The notes under the pieces are model-generated. The model saw only the letters and a list, made by a program, of their open reading frames with translations. It made no database searches and was not told where the DNA came from. From CAIXRL01 sp964619155 (GTDB lineage: Bacteria > Eisenbacteria > RBG-16-71-46), in assembly GCA_964619155.1 (NCBI GenBank), contig CAZUEM010000040.1, forward strand, positions 1 through 24,803: a stretch of DNA of 24,803 nt, written 5' to 3'. The position numbers and the translations under genes were made by a program. Positions 18,549 to 24,803 of this stretch are shown in pieces; within the stretch, counting starts at the first letter, position 1; each line of letters opens with the position of its first letter.

Positions 18549-18579
18549 CGCCGCTCCGGTCGGAGCGGCGTTTCGTTTT
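18549..18579 (+). terminator. Intrinsic terminator upstream of rsgA
   Basis: A perfect 9-bp stem (CGCCGCTCC at 18549-18557, complement at 18562-18570) with a 4-base loop is followed immediately by TTTCGTTTT (18571-18579), a textbook Rho-independent terminator and the best one in the window. It ends a transcript of about 170 bases starting near 18411 and lies 91 bases before rsgA, so rsgA expression needs readthrough or another promoter. Confidence 0.8.
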
Positions 18580-18670
18580 GCGCCCGTCCGTGACGCCCGC
18601 CCCGCGCACCGGACCCGTGGCGCGCCGTCGCGCGCGCCCCCGCGAGACCCGAACGAAAGGCGCACCCGCC

Positions 18671-19741
18671 ATGTCCCTGCTTCACCTGGGCTGGAATGCC
18701 CGGATCGAATCCTCCTTCGCCCCGCTCCGCGAGCGGGGCCTGGTCCCCGCGCGCGTGGCGCGCGAGGACCGAGACCGCTACGTCGTGCTGGACGACAGCG
18801 GTGCCCGTTCCGCCGAGCTGGCCGGCCGGTTGCGGCACGAGGCGCAGTCCCGCGCCGAGCTGCCTGCCGTCGGCGACTGGGTGGCCCTGCGGCCGGGCGC
18901 CGCATCTCCGGCCGTCATCGACGCCGTGCTCCCCCGCACCTCCGCGTTCATGCGCAAGGCCGCGGGCGAGACCACCGAGGAGCAGATCGTGGCCGCGAAC
19001 GTGGACACGGTCTTCCTCGTGTCGGGCCTCGACGGCGACTTCAACCCGCGCCGCATCGAGCGCTACCTCGCCTCCGCGTGGGAGAGCGGCGCCGAACCGG
19101 TGGTGGTGCTGAACAAGGCCGAACTCGCCGCGGACCTCGAGGCGATGCGGGCCGAGGTGGAATCGCTCGCGCCCGGCGTGGCCGTGGTGCCCCTGTCCGC
19201 GCTCGGCGGCTCGGGGCTCGACGCGCTCGCGCCGTGGCTCGGGTCCGGCCGCACGGTCGCGCTGCTCGGCTCCTCGGGCGTGGGCAAGAGCACGCTCGTC
19301 AACGCGCTGCTCGGCGAGCAGCGCCAGGCGACGGGCGGCGTGCGCGAGGACGACTCGCGCGGCCGCCACACGACCACGCACCGCGAACTGGTGCCGCTGC
19401 CGGGCGGCGCGCTGCTGCTCGACACGCCCGGCATGCGCGAGCTGCAGCTCTGGGGCGACGAGGGCGCGCTCGACGGGGCGTTCCCCGAGATCGCCTCGCT
19501 CGCGGAAGGCTGCCGGTTCCGCGACTGCGGCCACGAGAGCGAACCCGGCTGCGCGGTGCTCGAGGCGCTCGTGCGCGGCGAGCTGGACGCGGACCGGCTC
19601 GAGTCGTGGCGCAAGCTCCAGCGCGAGCTGCAGCGCCTCGAGCGGCGCCAGGACGCGCTGGCGCGCAAGGCCGCCGAGGCGAAGTGGAAGGCGATCAGCA
19701 AGTCCATGAAGCACCACCCCAAGGCGCACCGCTGGAAGTAG
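18671..19741 (+). CDS. rsgA: Ribosome small-subunit-dependent GTPase A
   Basis: A 356-residue circularly permuted GTPase that assists late 30S maturation. An N-terminal OB-fold (about 28-90, with GDWVALRPG) is followed by G4 (LNKAEL, 147-152), G1 P-loop GSSGVGKST (200-208), a switch region with RGRHTTTH (230-237), G3 DTPG (251-254) and the zinc knuckle C281, C286, H288, C294 (CRFRDCGHESEPGC). The order G4-G1-G3 confirms permutation. G4 ends in Glu (NKAE) instead of the usual Asp. The C-terminus is Lys-rich. ATG 18671 matches the family start; the ribosome-binding site is weak (AAAGG about eleven bases upstream). The frame is open back to GTG 18455, but that GTG abuts its Shine-Dalgarno and the extension is low-complexity. 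Confidence 0.94.
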   Translation: MSLLHLGWNARIESSFAPLRERGLVPARVAREDRDRYVVLDDSGARSAELAGRLRHEAQSRAELPAVGDWVALRPGAASPAVIDAVLPRTSAFMRKAAGETTEEQIVAANVDTVFLVSGLDGDFNPRRIERYLASAWESGAEPVVVLNKAELAADLEAMRAEVESLAPGVAVVPLSALGGSGLDALAPWLGSGRTVALLGSSGVGKSTLVNALLGEQRQATGGVREDDSRGRHTTTHRELVPLPGGALLLDTPGMRELQLWGDEGALDGAFPEIASLAEGCRFRDCGHESEPGCAVLEALVRGELDADRLESWRKLQRELQRLERRQDALARKAAEAKWKAISKSMKHHPKAHRWK

Positions 19742-19742
19742 G

Positions 19743-19790
19743 GCGCGCCGCGGCGCGCGGCCGGTCCCCGAGCCGCGGCGGCGGCCGGGG
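19743..19790. terminator. Palindromes between converging rsgA and redoxin genes
   Basis: Directly after the rsgA stop is a 16-base perfect palindrome (19743-19758). It is followed by a 10-bp stem with one bulged A (CCCCG and GCCGC at 19766-19776 pairing with 19781-19790, 4-base loop). No T tract follows on either side, so this is a probable but non-canonical shared terminator for the convergent pair. Confidence 0.4.
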
Positions 19791-19794
19791 CGCG

Positions 19795-20475
19795 CTACTC
19801 GGCGAGCAGCTGCTCGATCTTCGCGACCAGCTCGTGGTACGAGCGGTCGCAGGAGCGGTGCAGCAGCTCCGCCGAGGGGTGGTACTCGCCCCCGCCGTGC
19901 ACCCACCGCACCCGGCCTTCGCGGTCGAGCAGGAACGACACCGACACCCAGTTGCGGTCCGGGTGCCCATCGAGCCACCAGTGGTCGAGCGTCGCCCAGC
20001 GGTCGTCCACGGCGATGGGCCCGGTGAACCCGTATTCCTTCGCCCACTTCAGCACGAAGTCGTCGCGCACCGGCCTGGGCTCGTTCGGGTGGTACGCGCC
20101 CAGCACCATGAAGCCGCGGCCGCCGAAGCGCTCGCGCAGGCCCTCGGCCGCGGGCAGCGTGGCGCGGCAGAATCGGCAGTCGTCGGTCCAGAAGCGGATG
20201 AGCACGACCTTGCCGCGCAGCGAGTCGGGCGTCAGCGGCGCGGTCCGCAGCCAGCGCGAGAAGCGGAACCCGCGCGCCGGGCGGTCCATCAGCTCGACGC
20301 CCGAGTCGGGCCCCAGCTCGGGGCGGGCGCGCAGCGAATCGAGCGGAATGCCCGCGGGCGCGTGGACGTCTTCCAGGGCGCGGGCCGGGCCGGCCGCGGT
20401 GAGCAACGCGGCCGCGAGCAGGGCGGCCGGAAGTGCGGCCGCGGCCCGGCGGAGGGTTTTCGGGGTGCGCGACAT
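19795..20475 (-). CDS. Exported TlpA/DipZ-like thioredoxin-fold protein
   Basis: A 226-residue periplasmic redox protein. A basic start and an Ala/Leu core ending near residue 33 (GPARA) form a signal peptide. The thioredoxin domain has the CXXC pair C100 and C103 in IRFWTDDCRFCRATLP, which resembles the FWT..C..C..TLP motif of DipZ-type domains more than classical thioredoxin. Downstream, GPIAVDDRWATLDHWW and FLLDREGRVRWVHGGGEY fit that group. The position normally holding the cis-proline before the FLLD strand reads Ser (WVSVSF), so reactivity may differ from a standard thioredoxin. ATG 20475 is the natural start in front of the signal peptide. It is divergent from the OmpA-like gene with only 79 bases between them. 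Substrates are unknown. Confidence 0.88.
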   Translation of the reverse strand: MSRTPKTLRRAAAALPAALLAAALLTAAGPARALEDVHAPAGIPLDSLRARPELGPDSGVELMDRPARGFRFSRWLRTAPLTPDSLRGKVVLIRFWTDDCRFCRATLPAAEGLRERFGGRGFMVLGAYHPNEPRPVRDDFVLKWAKEYGFTGPIAVDDRWATLDHWWLDGHPDRNWVSVSFLLDREGRVRWVHGGGEYHPSAELLHRSCDRSYHELVAKIEQLLAE

Positions 20476-20554
20476 CGGGCCGCAGGCTAAGGTAGGCGCC
20501 CGGTCGAGACAAACCACTCCCCCGGAAGTTCCCCCATAACGTGTGGAGGCACGC

Positions 20555-21400
20555 GTGAACAGGAAAACCAGCTTCATCTCCATCCTGCTGCTGGCGGTCG
20601 TCACGATGGTCGCCTTCGCGGCGCTCGCCCTTGCCGAGCCGCTGCCGAAGACGCTCGAGAAGGTGGACCCCAAGGCGCCGTGCTTCCGCTGGCCCGCCGT
20701 GGACCTCGACGGCGACGGCGTGTACGACCGCATCGACTACTGCCCGAACACCCCGAAGGGCTGCGCCGTGGACCAGTGGGGCTGCCACTCCGACGCCGAC
20801 GGCGACGGCGTGTGCGACGACCTGGACCGCTGCCCGGGCACGCCGAAGGGCGAGAAGGCGGACGCCAACGGCTGCTCCGAGAGCCAGTCCGCGGCCCCCG
20901 CGAGCCCGCCGCCGGCCGCGACGCCGCCGCCCGCTCCCGCGCCCGCGCCCAAGCCGGCCCCCGCTCCTCCGCCGCCCGCGCCCAAGTCCGAGGTCGAGCG
21001 CCAGCTCACCCAGGGCGGCACGGTGCGGCTCGAGAACATCCTCTTCGAGACCGGCAGCACGAACCTGATGCCGGAGTCGGAAAAGTCGCTCAACGAGGCC
21101 GGCGAGGCGCTCTCGAAGTACCCGGACCTCAAGATCGAGATCGGCGGCCACACCGACACGCGCGGCGCGGCCGCGGGCAACCGGCGCCTGTCGCAGGGCC
21201 GCGCCGAGACGGTGCGCCGCTACCTGCTCGACCGCTTCTCGGCGCTGCGCGCGGACAACCTCGTCGCGAAGGGCTACGGCGAGTCGCAGCCGATCACGCA
21301 GGAGCGCAACGCGGAGGAGCTGCTGCAGAACCGCCGCGTCGAGCTCAAGGTGCTCAACCCCGAGGTGCTGCCGGGCAACGTCAAGGTCATCACGGACTGA
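20555..21400 (+). CDS. OmpA-family protein with thrombospondin type-3 repeats
   Basis: A 281-residue envelope protein. Its signal peptide is cleaved near residue 27 (LALA-EPLP). Two TSP3-type calcium-binding repeats follow: DLDGDGVYDRIDYCPNTPKG (50-69) and DADGDGVCDDLDRCPGTPKG (80-99), with Cys residues likely to form disulfides. A Pro/Ala-rich linker (about 113-145) leads to a C-terminal OmpA-like peptidoglycan-binding domain (NILFETGSTNLMPES, then GGHTDTRG with Asp201, and LSQGRAETVRRYLL with the conserved Arg). There is no N-terminal beta-barrel, so it resembles a periplasmic peptidoglycan tether more than a porin. GTG 20555 has GGAGG five bases upstream; GTG 20543 in the same frame overlaps that site and is rejected. 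Confidence 0.94.
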   Translation: MNRKTSFISILLLAVVTMVAFAALALAEPLPKTLEKVDPKAPCFRWPAVDLDGDGVYDRIDYCPNTPKGCAVDQWGCHSDADGDGVCDDLDRCPGTPKGEKADANGCSESQSAAPASPPPAATPPPAPAPAPKPAPAPPPPAPKSEVERQLTQGGTVRLENILFETGSTNLMPESEKSLNEAGEALSKYPDLKIEIGGHTDTRGAAAGNRRLSQGRAETVRRYLLDRFSALRADNLVAKGYGESQPITQERNAEELLQNRRVELKVLNPEVLPGNVKVITD

Positions 21401-21425
21401 GCCCGCGCGTTCCACGGAAAGACGA

Positions 21426-21457
21426 ACGAGCCGGGGGCCCTGACGCCCCCGGCTCGT
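21426..21457. terminator. Strong hairpin between converging OmpA-like and PDZ genes
   Basis: A 13-bp perfect stem (ACGAGCCGGGGGC at 21426-21438 with its complement at 21445-21457) and a 6-base loop sit 25 bases after the OmpA-like stop and 16 bases before the PDZ stop. A short T run (21460-21463) follows on the plus strand, and a mixed pyrimidine run on the minus strand, consistent with a bidirectional terminator. Confidence 0.75.
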
Positions 21458-21473
21458 CGCTTTCGGTGCGGTT

Positions 21474-21935
21474 CTAGTTCGAGGCCGGCATCACGATCGC
21501 CGCGAGCGCCGGATCGAAGCTGGCGTCGCGGTGCGCGTAGCGGCTGGCCGCGTCGGACGGCATGGACTCGAGCTTGACCTTGAACGACTTCGTGGCCTTG
21601 CCGCGCTGCACGGTGTACGTCACGGCGCTGCCGACGCTGCACTCGGCCTTGGCCGCGCACATCGCCCGGTCCTTGCTGTCGGCGAGGTCGTAGCCGTTCA
21701 CGGCGGTGACGATGTCACCCTTCTTGAGGCCGGCCTTCGCGGCGGGGCTGCCGCTCGCGACGTCGGCCACCGTCACGGCGCCGGCGGCGGAACGCTGGAG
21801 CCACGCCCCGGCCCACGCGGTCTTGCTGGCGGACTTCGCGCTTCCGCAGTGGTCGCCGCCCGCGAGCGCGGGAAGGGCGGTGAGGGCGGCCAGCGCGAGA
21901 ACGGCTGCGGCGGAAGCGGCGAGCTTCTTCAGCAT
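21474..21935 (-). CDS. Small exported PDZ-domain protein
   Basis: A 153-residue protein with a clear signal peptide (MLKKLAASAAAVLALAALTALPALA, written here by position as residues 1-25). One PDZ domain follows, about residues 41-125, including the SGSPAAKAGLKKGDIVTAVNG core (61-81) that is typical of HtrA and C-terminal processing protease PDZ domains. No protease domain accompanies it. Three cysteines (C30, C93, C99) may form a disulfide. ATG 21935 is strongly supported by GGAGGAG a few bases upstream; the frame stays open to 22118 without homology. It might be a peptide-binding adaptor in the periplasm, but no partner is evident nearby and the function is unknown. Confidence 0.88.
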   Translation of the reverse strand: MLKKLAASAAAVLALAALTALPALAGGDHCGSAKSASKTAWAGAWLQRSAAGAVTVADVASGSPAAKAGLKKGDIVTAVNGYDLADSKDRAMCAAKAECSVGSAVTYTVQRGKATKSFKVKLESMPSDAASRYAHRDASFDPALAAIVMPASN

Positions 21936-22253
21936 GTTGCTCCTCCGGGTCGGGATGGACGTTCGGCCTGGACGTGACGGCCGTGAAGTTCGGCCGACGG
22001 TGGGATGCTCGCCGCGCCCGCGCGGATGCGAAAGGAGTTCGCACACGAACGCCGGGCCGCGACCGACGAACGGACGAGCGCGGGACCATTCGTCAGGGAC
22101 GTGTCCGGGGCACGACATGGCGATATTCGGCGAGGCCGCGTTACCCTGCCGGCCTCACGCGGCGCGCCCCGCTCCCCGGCGGCCGCCGCGCATCCCGAAC
22201 GCCCGTCCCGCGCGACGCCTGCGCCGCGCGGGCCGCTCCCGGAGGACGACCCC
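21936..22253. other. Divergent intergenic region, no gene seen
   Basis: This 318-base stretch separates the PDZ gene and the DUF3078 gene, which diverge, so it should hold both promoters. No clear -35/-10 pair was found on either strand; GATATT at 22122-22127 is a possible -10 without a good -35. A repeated GTTCGGCC (21961-21968, 21988-21995) and a small inverted repeat GTTCG-N4-CGAAC (22037-22050) are the only structures noted. Confidence 0.5.
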
Positions 22254-23279
22254 ATGCGCCACCGCGCTCTGTTCGCCTGCCTCGCGTCCCTCGCCTGCCT
22301 CGCCTCCGCCCCGGCGCTCGCCGAGCCTCCGAAGCCGCCCGAGCCCGGCCCGTGGAAGTTCACCACCGTGCTCGCCGCCAACCTGTCGCAGAGCTCCTTC
22401 AGCTCGAACTGGGCCGGAGGCGACAAGGGCTCGATCGTCTGGGTGCTCGGCGCGAACGCGGCGGCCGAGCGCCAGTTCAGCCGCAGCTTCCTGCTCGCGA
22501 ACACCCTGCAGCTCGCCTACGGCCAGACCTCGAAGCAGGTGGACGACGGCGCGGGCGGCCGCGTGTGGGACACGCCGGACAAGACCACCGACCAGGTGCT
22601 GTTCGAGTCCGTGGGCCGCTGGACCACGAACGCGTTCGTGGACCCGTACCTTTCGGTGCGCGCCGAGACACAGTTCGAGGACCAGAGCAACCCGCTCGGC
22701 GTCGTGCGCTTCAACCCGGTGAAGCTCAAGGAGAGCGCCGGCGTCGCGCGCGTGCTGCGCAAGACCGAAGACAGCGAGGCGCTCACCCGGGTCGGCTTCG
22801 GCTTCCGCCAGGCGATCGGGCGCACGCTCGTCGCCGGCACGCCGGTCGAGGAGAAGTCCTACTCGACCAACGACGGCGGGTTCGAGTGGCAGACGACGGT
22901 GAAGCAGCCGGTGCTCGAGAAGAAGGTGCTGTGGACGGGCTCGCTGCTCGTGTTCCAGCCCGTCTTCTTCAGCGGCTCGGGCGACCTCGAGACGTACGAC
23001 GACGAGGCGCGCGTCCTGTTCGCCGCGAGCCACGAGAACGTCGCGGACTTCTGGCGCACGACGGACGTGAGCGCGCAGAGCACGTTCTCGGCGCAGATCA
23101 CGAAGAGTCTCGGCGTCGAACTGTTCGCGCAGTGGGTCTACGACAAGTTCGACAACGCCGCGAACGTGTCCGCCTCGCAGCCGTTCGCGGTCCGCGACGC
23201 CGAGATCCGCCGCAGCATCCGCAAGGCCGGACAGTTCAAGGAGACGCTGGCGATCGCGCTCAAGTACCGGCTCTTCTAA
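22254..23279 (+). CDS. DUF3078-type outer-membrane beta-barrel protein
   Basis: A 341-residue protein with a signal peptide ending near residue 23 (APALA). The mature start KFTTVLAANLSQSSFSSNWAGGDKGSIVWVLG (36-67) carries the Gln-Ser-Ser-Phe-Ser..Asn-Trp-Ala-Gly-Gly pattern of DUF3078. The remainder alternates polar and hydrophobic residues with aromatic belts, and the chain ends in IALKYRLF; a terminal Phe is the usual outer-membrane barrel sorting signal. It is probably an outer-membrane barrel of unknown cargo or function. ATG 22254 is preceded by GGAGG at eight bases. It appears to be monocistronic, as the next gene has its own promoter candidate 190 bases later. Confidence 0.85.
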   Translation: MRHRALFACLASLACLASAPALAEPPKPPEPGPWKFTTVLAANLSQSSFSSNWAGGDKGSIVWVLGANAAAERQFSRSFLLANTLQLAYGQTSKQVDDGAGGRVWDTPDKTTDQVLFESVGRWTTNAFVDPYLSVRAETQFEDQSNPLGVVRFNPVKLKESAGVARVLRKTEDSEALTRVGFGFRQAIGRTLVAGTPVEEKSYSTNDGGFEWQTTVKQPVLEKKVLWTGSLLVFQPVFFSGSGDLETYDDEARVLFAASHENVADFWRTTDVSAQSTFSAQITKSLGVELFAQWVYDKFDNAANVSASQPFAVRDAEIRRSIRKAGQFKETLAIALKYRLF

Positions 23280-23393
23280 TGAGGAGCCGGGCGGCGGCCC
23301 GCGCTCGGCGCGACCGCAACCCGGCCCGCTGTCCCGGCTTGGCGGATTCGGAGGTCGGGCCGCACCTCGCCAGGCCACGCGTTCGTATACGGG

Positions 23394-23422
23394 TTGCCGT
23401 CGCACGGGCCTCACTCCATAGT
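23394..23422 (+). promoter_or_regulatory. Putative sigma-70 promoter of the nfeD-SPFH pair
   Basis: TTGCCG (23394-23399) and CATAGT (23417-23422) are 17 bases apart, four of six matches each. Transcription would start near 23429, about 40 bases before the NfeD ATG. Confidence 0.4.
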
Positions 23423-23469
23423 CCCGCCCGTGCGGCGGCAGTCGCGCATTCCCTCCGGAGGTGGGAAGC

Positions 23470-23904
23470 ATGAACGTGTGGAACTGGGTGCTCGTCGTCG
23501 CCGGGGCCGTCCTGATCCTCGCCGAGGTGGCGCTCGGCGGTTTCGCGGGGTTCGACCTCGTGCTCATCGGCTCGGCGTTCGTGCTGGGCGGCGGGATCGG
23601 GCTCGCCTTCGGCAATCCCGTCGTCGGCTTCGTGATCGCCAGCGTGCTGTGCGTTCTCTACATCGTGGCCGGGCGCCGGCTGGTGCGCGCCCGCATCCAC
23701 AGCCCGAAAGTGAAGAGCAACACCGACGCGCTCCTCGGCCGCGAGGGCGTCGTCGTCCAGCGAGTCGCAGCCCACGAGGCCGGCCAGGTGAAGCTCGGCG
23801 ACGAAGTCTGGCGCGCCGAGCCCGTCGCCGGGGCCGGACCGTTCGAGCCGGGGACACGGATCACCGTGGCCGGCCTCGACGGCGTCACCCTGCAGGTGAG
23901 GTAA
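23470..23904 (+). CDS. Short NfeD-like membrane protein
   Basis: A 144-residue protein of the short NfeD type (no ClpP-like protease domain). Two or more hydrophobic segments, about residues 5-44 and 50-67, are followed by a C-terminal OB-fold-like region (LLGREGVVVQRVAAHEAGQVKLGDEVWRAEP at 88-118, then GTRITVAGLDGVTLQV). Such proteins sit in the membrane with SPFH partners in lipid microdomains. ATG 23470 has GGAGG eight bases upstream; GTG 23461 is in frame but overlaps that site. The SPFH gene starts three bases after its stop, so the two are an operon and probably one complex. Confidence 0.9.
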   Translation: MNVWNWVLVVAGAVLILAEVALGGFAGFDLVLIGSAFVLGGGIGLAFGNPVVGFVIASVLCVLYIVAGRRLVRARIHSPKVKSNTDALLGREGVVVQRVAAHEAGQVKLGDEVWRAEPVAGAGPFEPGTRITVAGLDGVTLQVR

Positions 23905-23907
23905 CCC

Positions 23908-24783
23908 ATGGTCGCCCAGCTCGGCTTCTTCCTGCTCGTCGTCGTCCTGTTCATCACGCTCGTCTCGCTCGCGCGCTCGGCGCGCATCGTCAGCCAGTAC
24001 GAGAAGGGACTCGTGCTGCGCCTCGGGCGCTACCGCAACACCGTGGACTCCGGGCTGACGTTCCTCGTGCCGGTCATCGAGGACATGATCAAGGTGGACA
24101 TGCGCGAACGCGTCATCAACGTCGAACCGCAGAAGGTCATCACCAAGGACAACGTGCTCGTGGTCGTGGACGCGGTCATCTACTACCGCATCAGCGATCC
24201 CGTGAAGGCCACGTTCGAAGTGCAGAACTTCGCCTATGCGGCGACGACCCTGGCGCAGACGAACCTCCGCAACCTGATCGGCGACAAGTCGCTCGACGAG
24301 ACGCTGACGGCGCGCGACATGATCAACGCGAACCTGCGCAACGTGCTCGATGAAGCCACGAACACGTGGGGCGTCAAGGTCACCCGCGTCGAGGTGCAGA
24401 AGATCGACCCGCCCGCGGACATCACCGAAGCCATGTCTCGGCAGATGAAGGCCGAGCGCGACAAGCGCGCCGCGATCCTCGAGTCCGAAGGCGTCAAACA
24501 GTCGCAGATCCTGCAGGCCGAGGGCGTCAAGCAGTCGGAGATCCTGCGCGCCGAAGGCGACGCCCAGGCCCGCATCCTGCGCGCGACGGCCGAGGCGAAG
24601 GCGATCGAAATGGTCTCGAACGCGGCCGAGAGCTTCTTCAAGGACCGCGCCGAGGCCAGCCGGCGCCTCGACGTGCTGAACACCGTGCTCGCGTCGCAGT
24701 CGAAGTTCATCATCCCGACGGGCTCCGACCTCGTGAACGTTCTCGGGCTCGACGACAAGAACGTGGTGCCGCTGAAGCGGTAG
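23908..24783 (+). CDS. SPFH/band-7 (stomatin-like, QmcA-type) protein
   Basis: A 291-residue membrane scaffold protein. A single N-terminal hydrophobic helix (about 4-22) anchors it. The band-7 domain spans about 26-195, with VSQYEKGLVLRLGRYRNTVDSGLTFLVPVI, then VINVEPQKVITKDNVLVVVDAVIYYRI and the NLRNLIGDKSLDETLTARD segment. A long Ala/Glu/Lys coiled coil follows with the repeated unit EGVKQSQILQAEGVKQSEIL (about 195-214), ending in a Leu/Val-rich tail (GSDLVNVLGLDDKNVVPL). This is typical of stomatin/QmcA proteins that oligomerise in membrane microdomains. ATG 23908 lies three bases after nfeD. The gene is complete; the window ends 20 bases later. Confidence 0.96.
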   Translation: MVAQLGFFLLVVVLFITLVSLARSARIVSQYEKGLVLRLGRYRNTVDSGLTFLVPVIEDMIKVDMRERVINVEPQKVITKDNVLVVVDAVIYYRISDPVKATFEVQNFAYAATTLAQTNLRNLIGDKSLDETLTARDMINANLRNVLDEATNTWGVKVTRVEVQKIDPPADITEAMSRQMKAERDKRAAILESEGVKQSQILQAEGVKQSEILRAEGDAQARILRATAEAKAIEMVSNAAESFFKDRAEASRRLDVLNTVLASQSKFIIPTGSDLVNVLGLDDKNVVPLKR

Positions 24784-24803
24784 TCCCGCGGCACCGATGG
24801 CGA

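Larger units (their letters stand above)
18135..18670. other. Divergent intergenic region between the secreted dehydrogenase and rsgA
   Basis: This 536-base stretch has no long gene. On the right it contains a sigma-70-like promoter, a hairpin, a short leader frame and an intrinsic terminator, described separately. On the left are overlapping structures: GCGCCC/GGGCGC around a 3-base loop (18220-18234) and a 12-base palindrome CGCTGGCCAGCG (18232-18243) followed by six T residues, which could form a weak plus-strand terminator blocking transcription antisense to the dehydrogenase. A TAATAT (complement of 18210-18215) could be a -10 for the dehydrogenase, but no matching -35 was seen. Confidence 0.6.

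Noticed and set aside
18455..18670. N-terminal extension of RsgA from GTG 18455 with a Cys-rich start
   Set aside because: The GTG abuts its Shine-Dalgarno (one base), the frame crosses an intrinsic terminator, and the extension is unlike RsgA proteins.

Overview
This is a G+C-rich (by eye about 70%) bacterial chromosomal window, probably from a metagenome or draft assembly because it carries a 100-N scaffold gap (15462-15561). Signal peptides, an OmpA-type protein with TSP3 repeats, a DUF3078-type outer-membrane barrel and a secreted enzyme with a FlgD/Por-like C-terminal domain indicate a diderm. The sorting-type domain, the style of the serine/threonine kinase and the DUF3078 protein together point to the wider FCB/Gemmatimonadota/Candidatus Eisenbacteria neighbourhood. 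That placement is inference, as no rRNA or marker phylogeny is available. I saw no tRNA, rRNA, CRISPR array, insertion sequence or phage gene.

Layout. (1) 93-3923, plus strand: a tight run of DUF47 phosphate-transport accessory protein, PiT phosphate permease, cyclophilin-type peptidyl-prolyl isomerase and M32 (Taq-type) carboxypeptidase, closed by a hairpin at 3949-3970. (2) 9800-4003, minus strand: a cytosolic group 3b-type [NiFe] hydrogenase operon in the order hydB (Fe-S subunit), a stand-alone cyclic-nucleotide-binding-fold protein, hydG (flavin/NAD(P) diaphorase), hydD (small subunit), hydA (large subunit) and a maturation endopeptidase. A periplasmic methionine sulfoxide reductase (msrA) follows. 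Nearly all of these genes overlap or abut, and a near-consensus sigma-54 element lies upstream of hydB. (3) 13099-10100, minus: a 999-residue fusion of Ser/Thr kinase, STAND-type ATPase and TPR-like region. (4) 18134-13229, minus: a secreted PQQ-type glucose/sorbosone dehydrogenase-like protein with PKD and sorting domains, interrupted by the scaffold gap, translationally coupled (ATGA) to a FabF-type ketoacyl synthase, then a DUF4126 membrane protein. (5) 18376-19741, plus: rsgA, preceded by a sigma-70-like promoter, a 5' hairpin, a short Arg-rich leader reading frame and an intrinsic terminator, which looks like an attenuator or a small independent transcript. (6) 19795-23279: envelope genes in convergent and divergent pairs (TlpA/DipZ-like redoxin, OmpA/TSP3 protein, small secreted PDZ protein, DUF3078 barrel). 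(7) 23470-24783, plus: a short NfeD and an SPFH/stomatin protein, a classic membrane-microdomain pair.

The most notable items are the hydrogenase operon, which combines a cyclic-nucleotide-fold protein apparently lacking the cAMP-binding residues with a putative sigma-54 promoter, and the leader region in front of rsgA. Function calls rest on motifs read directly from the translated sequence; no database search was run.
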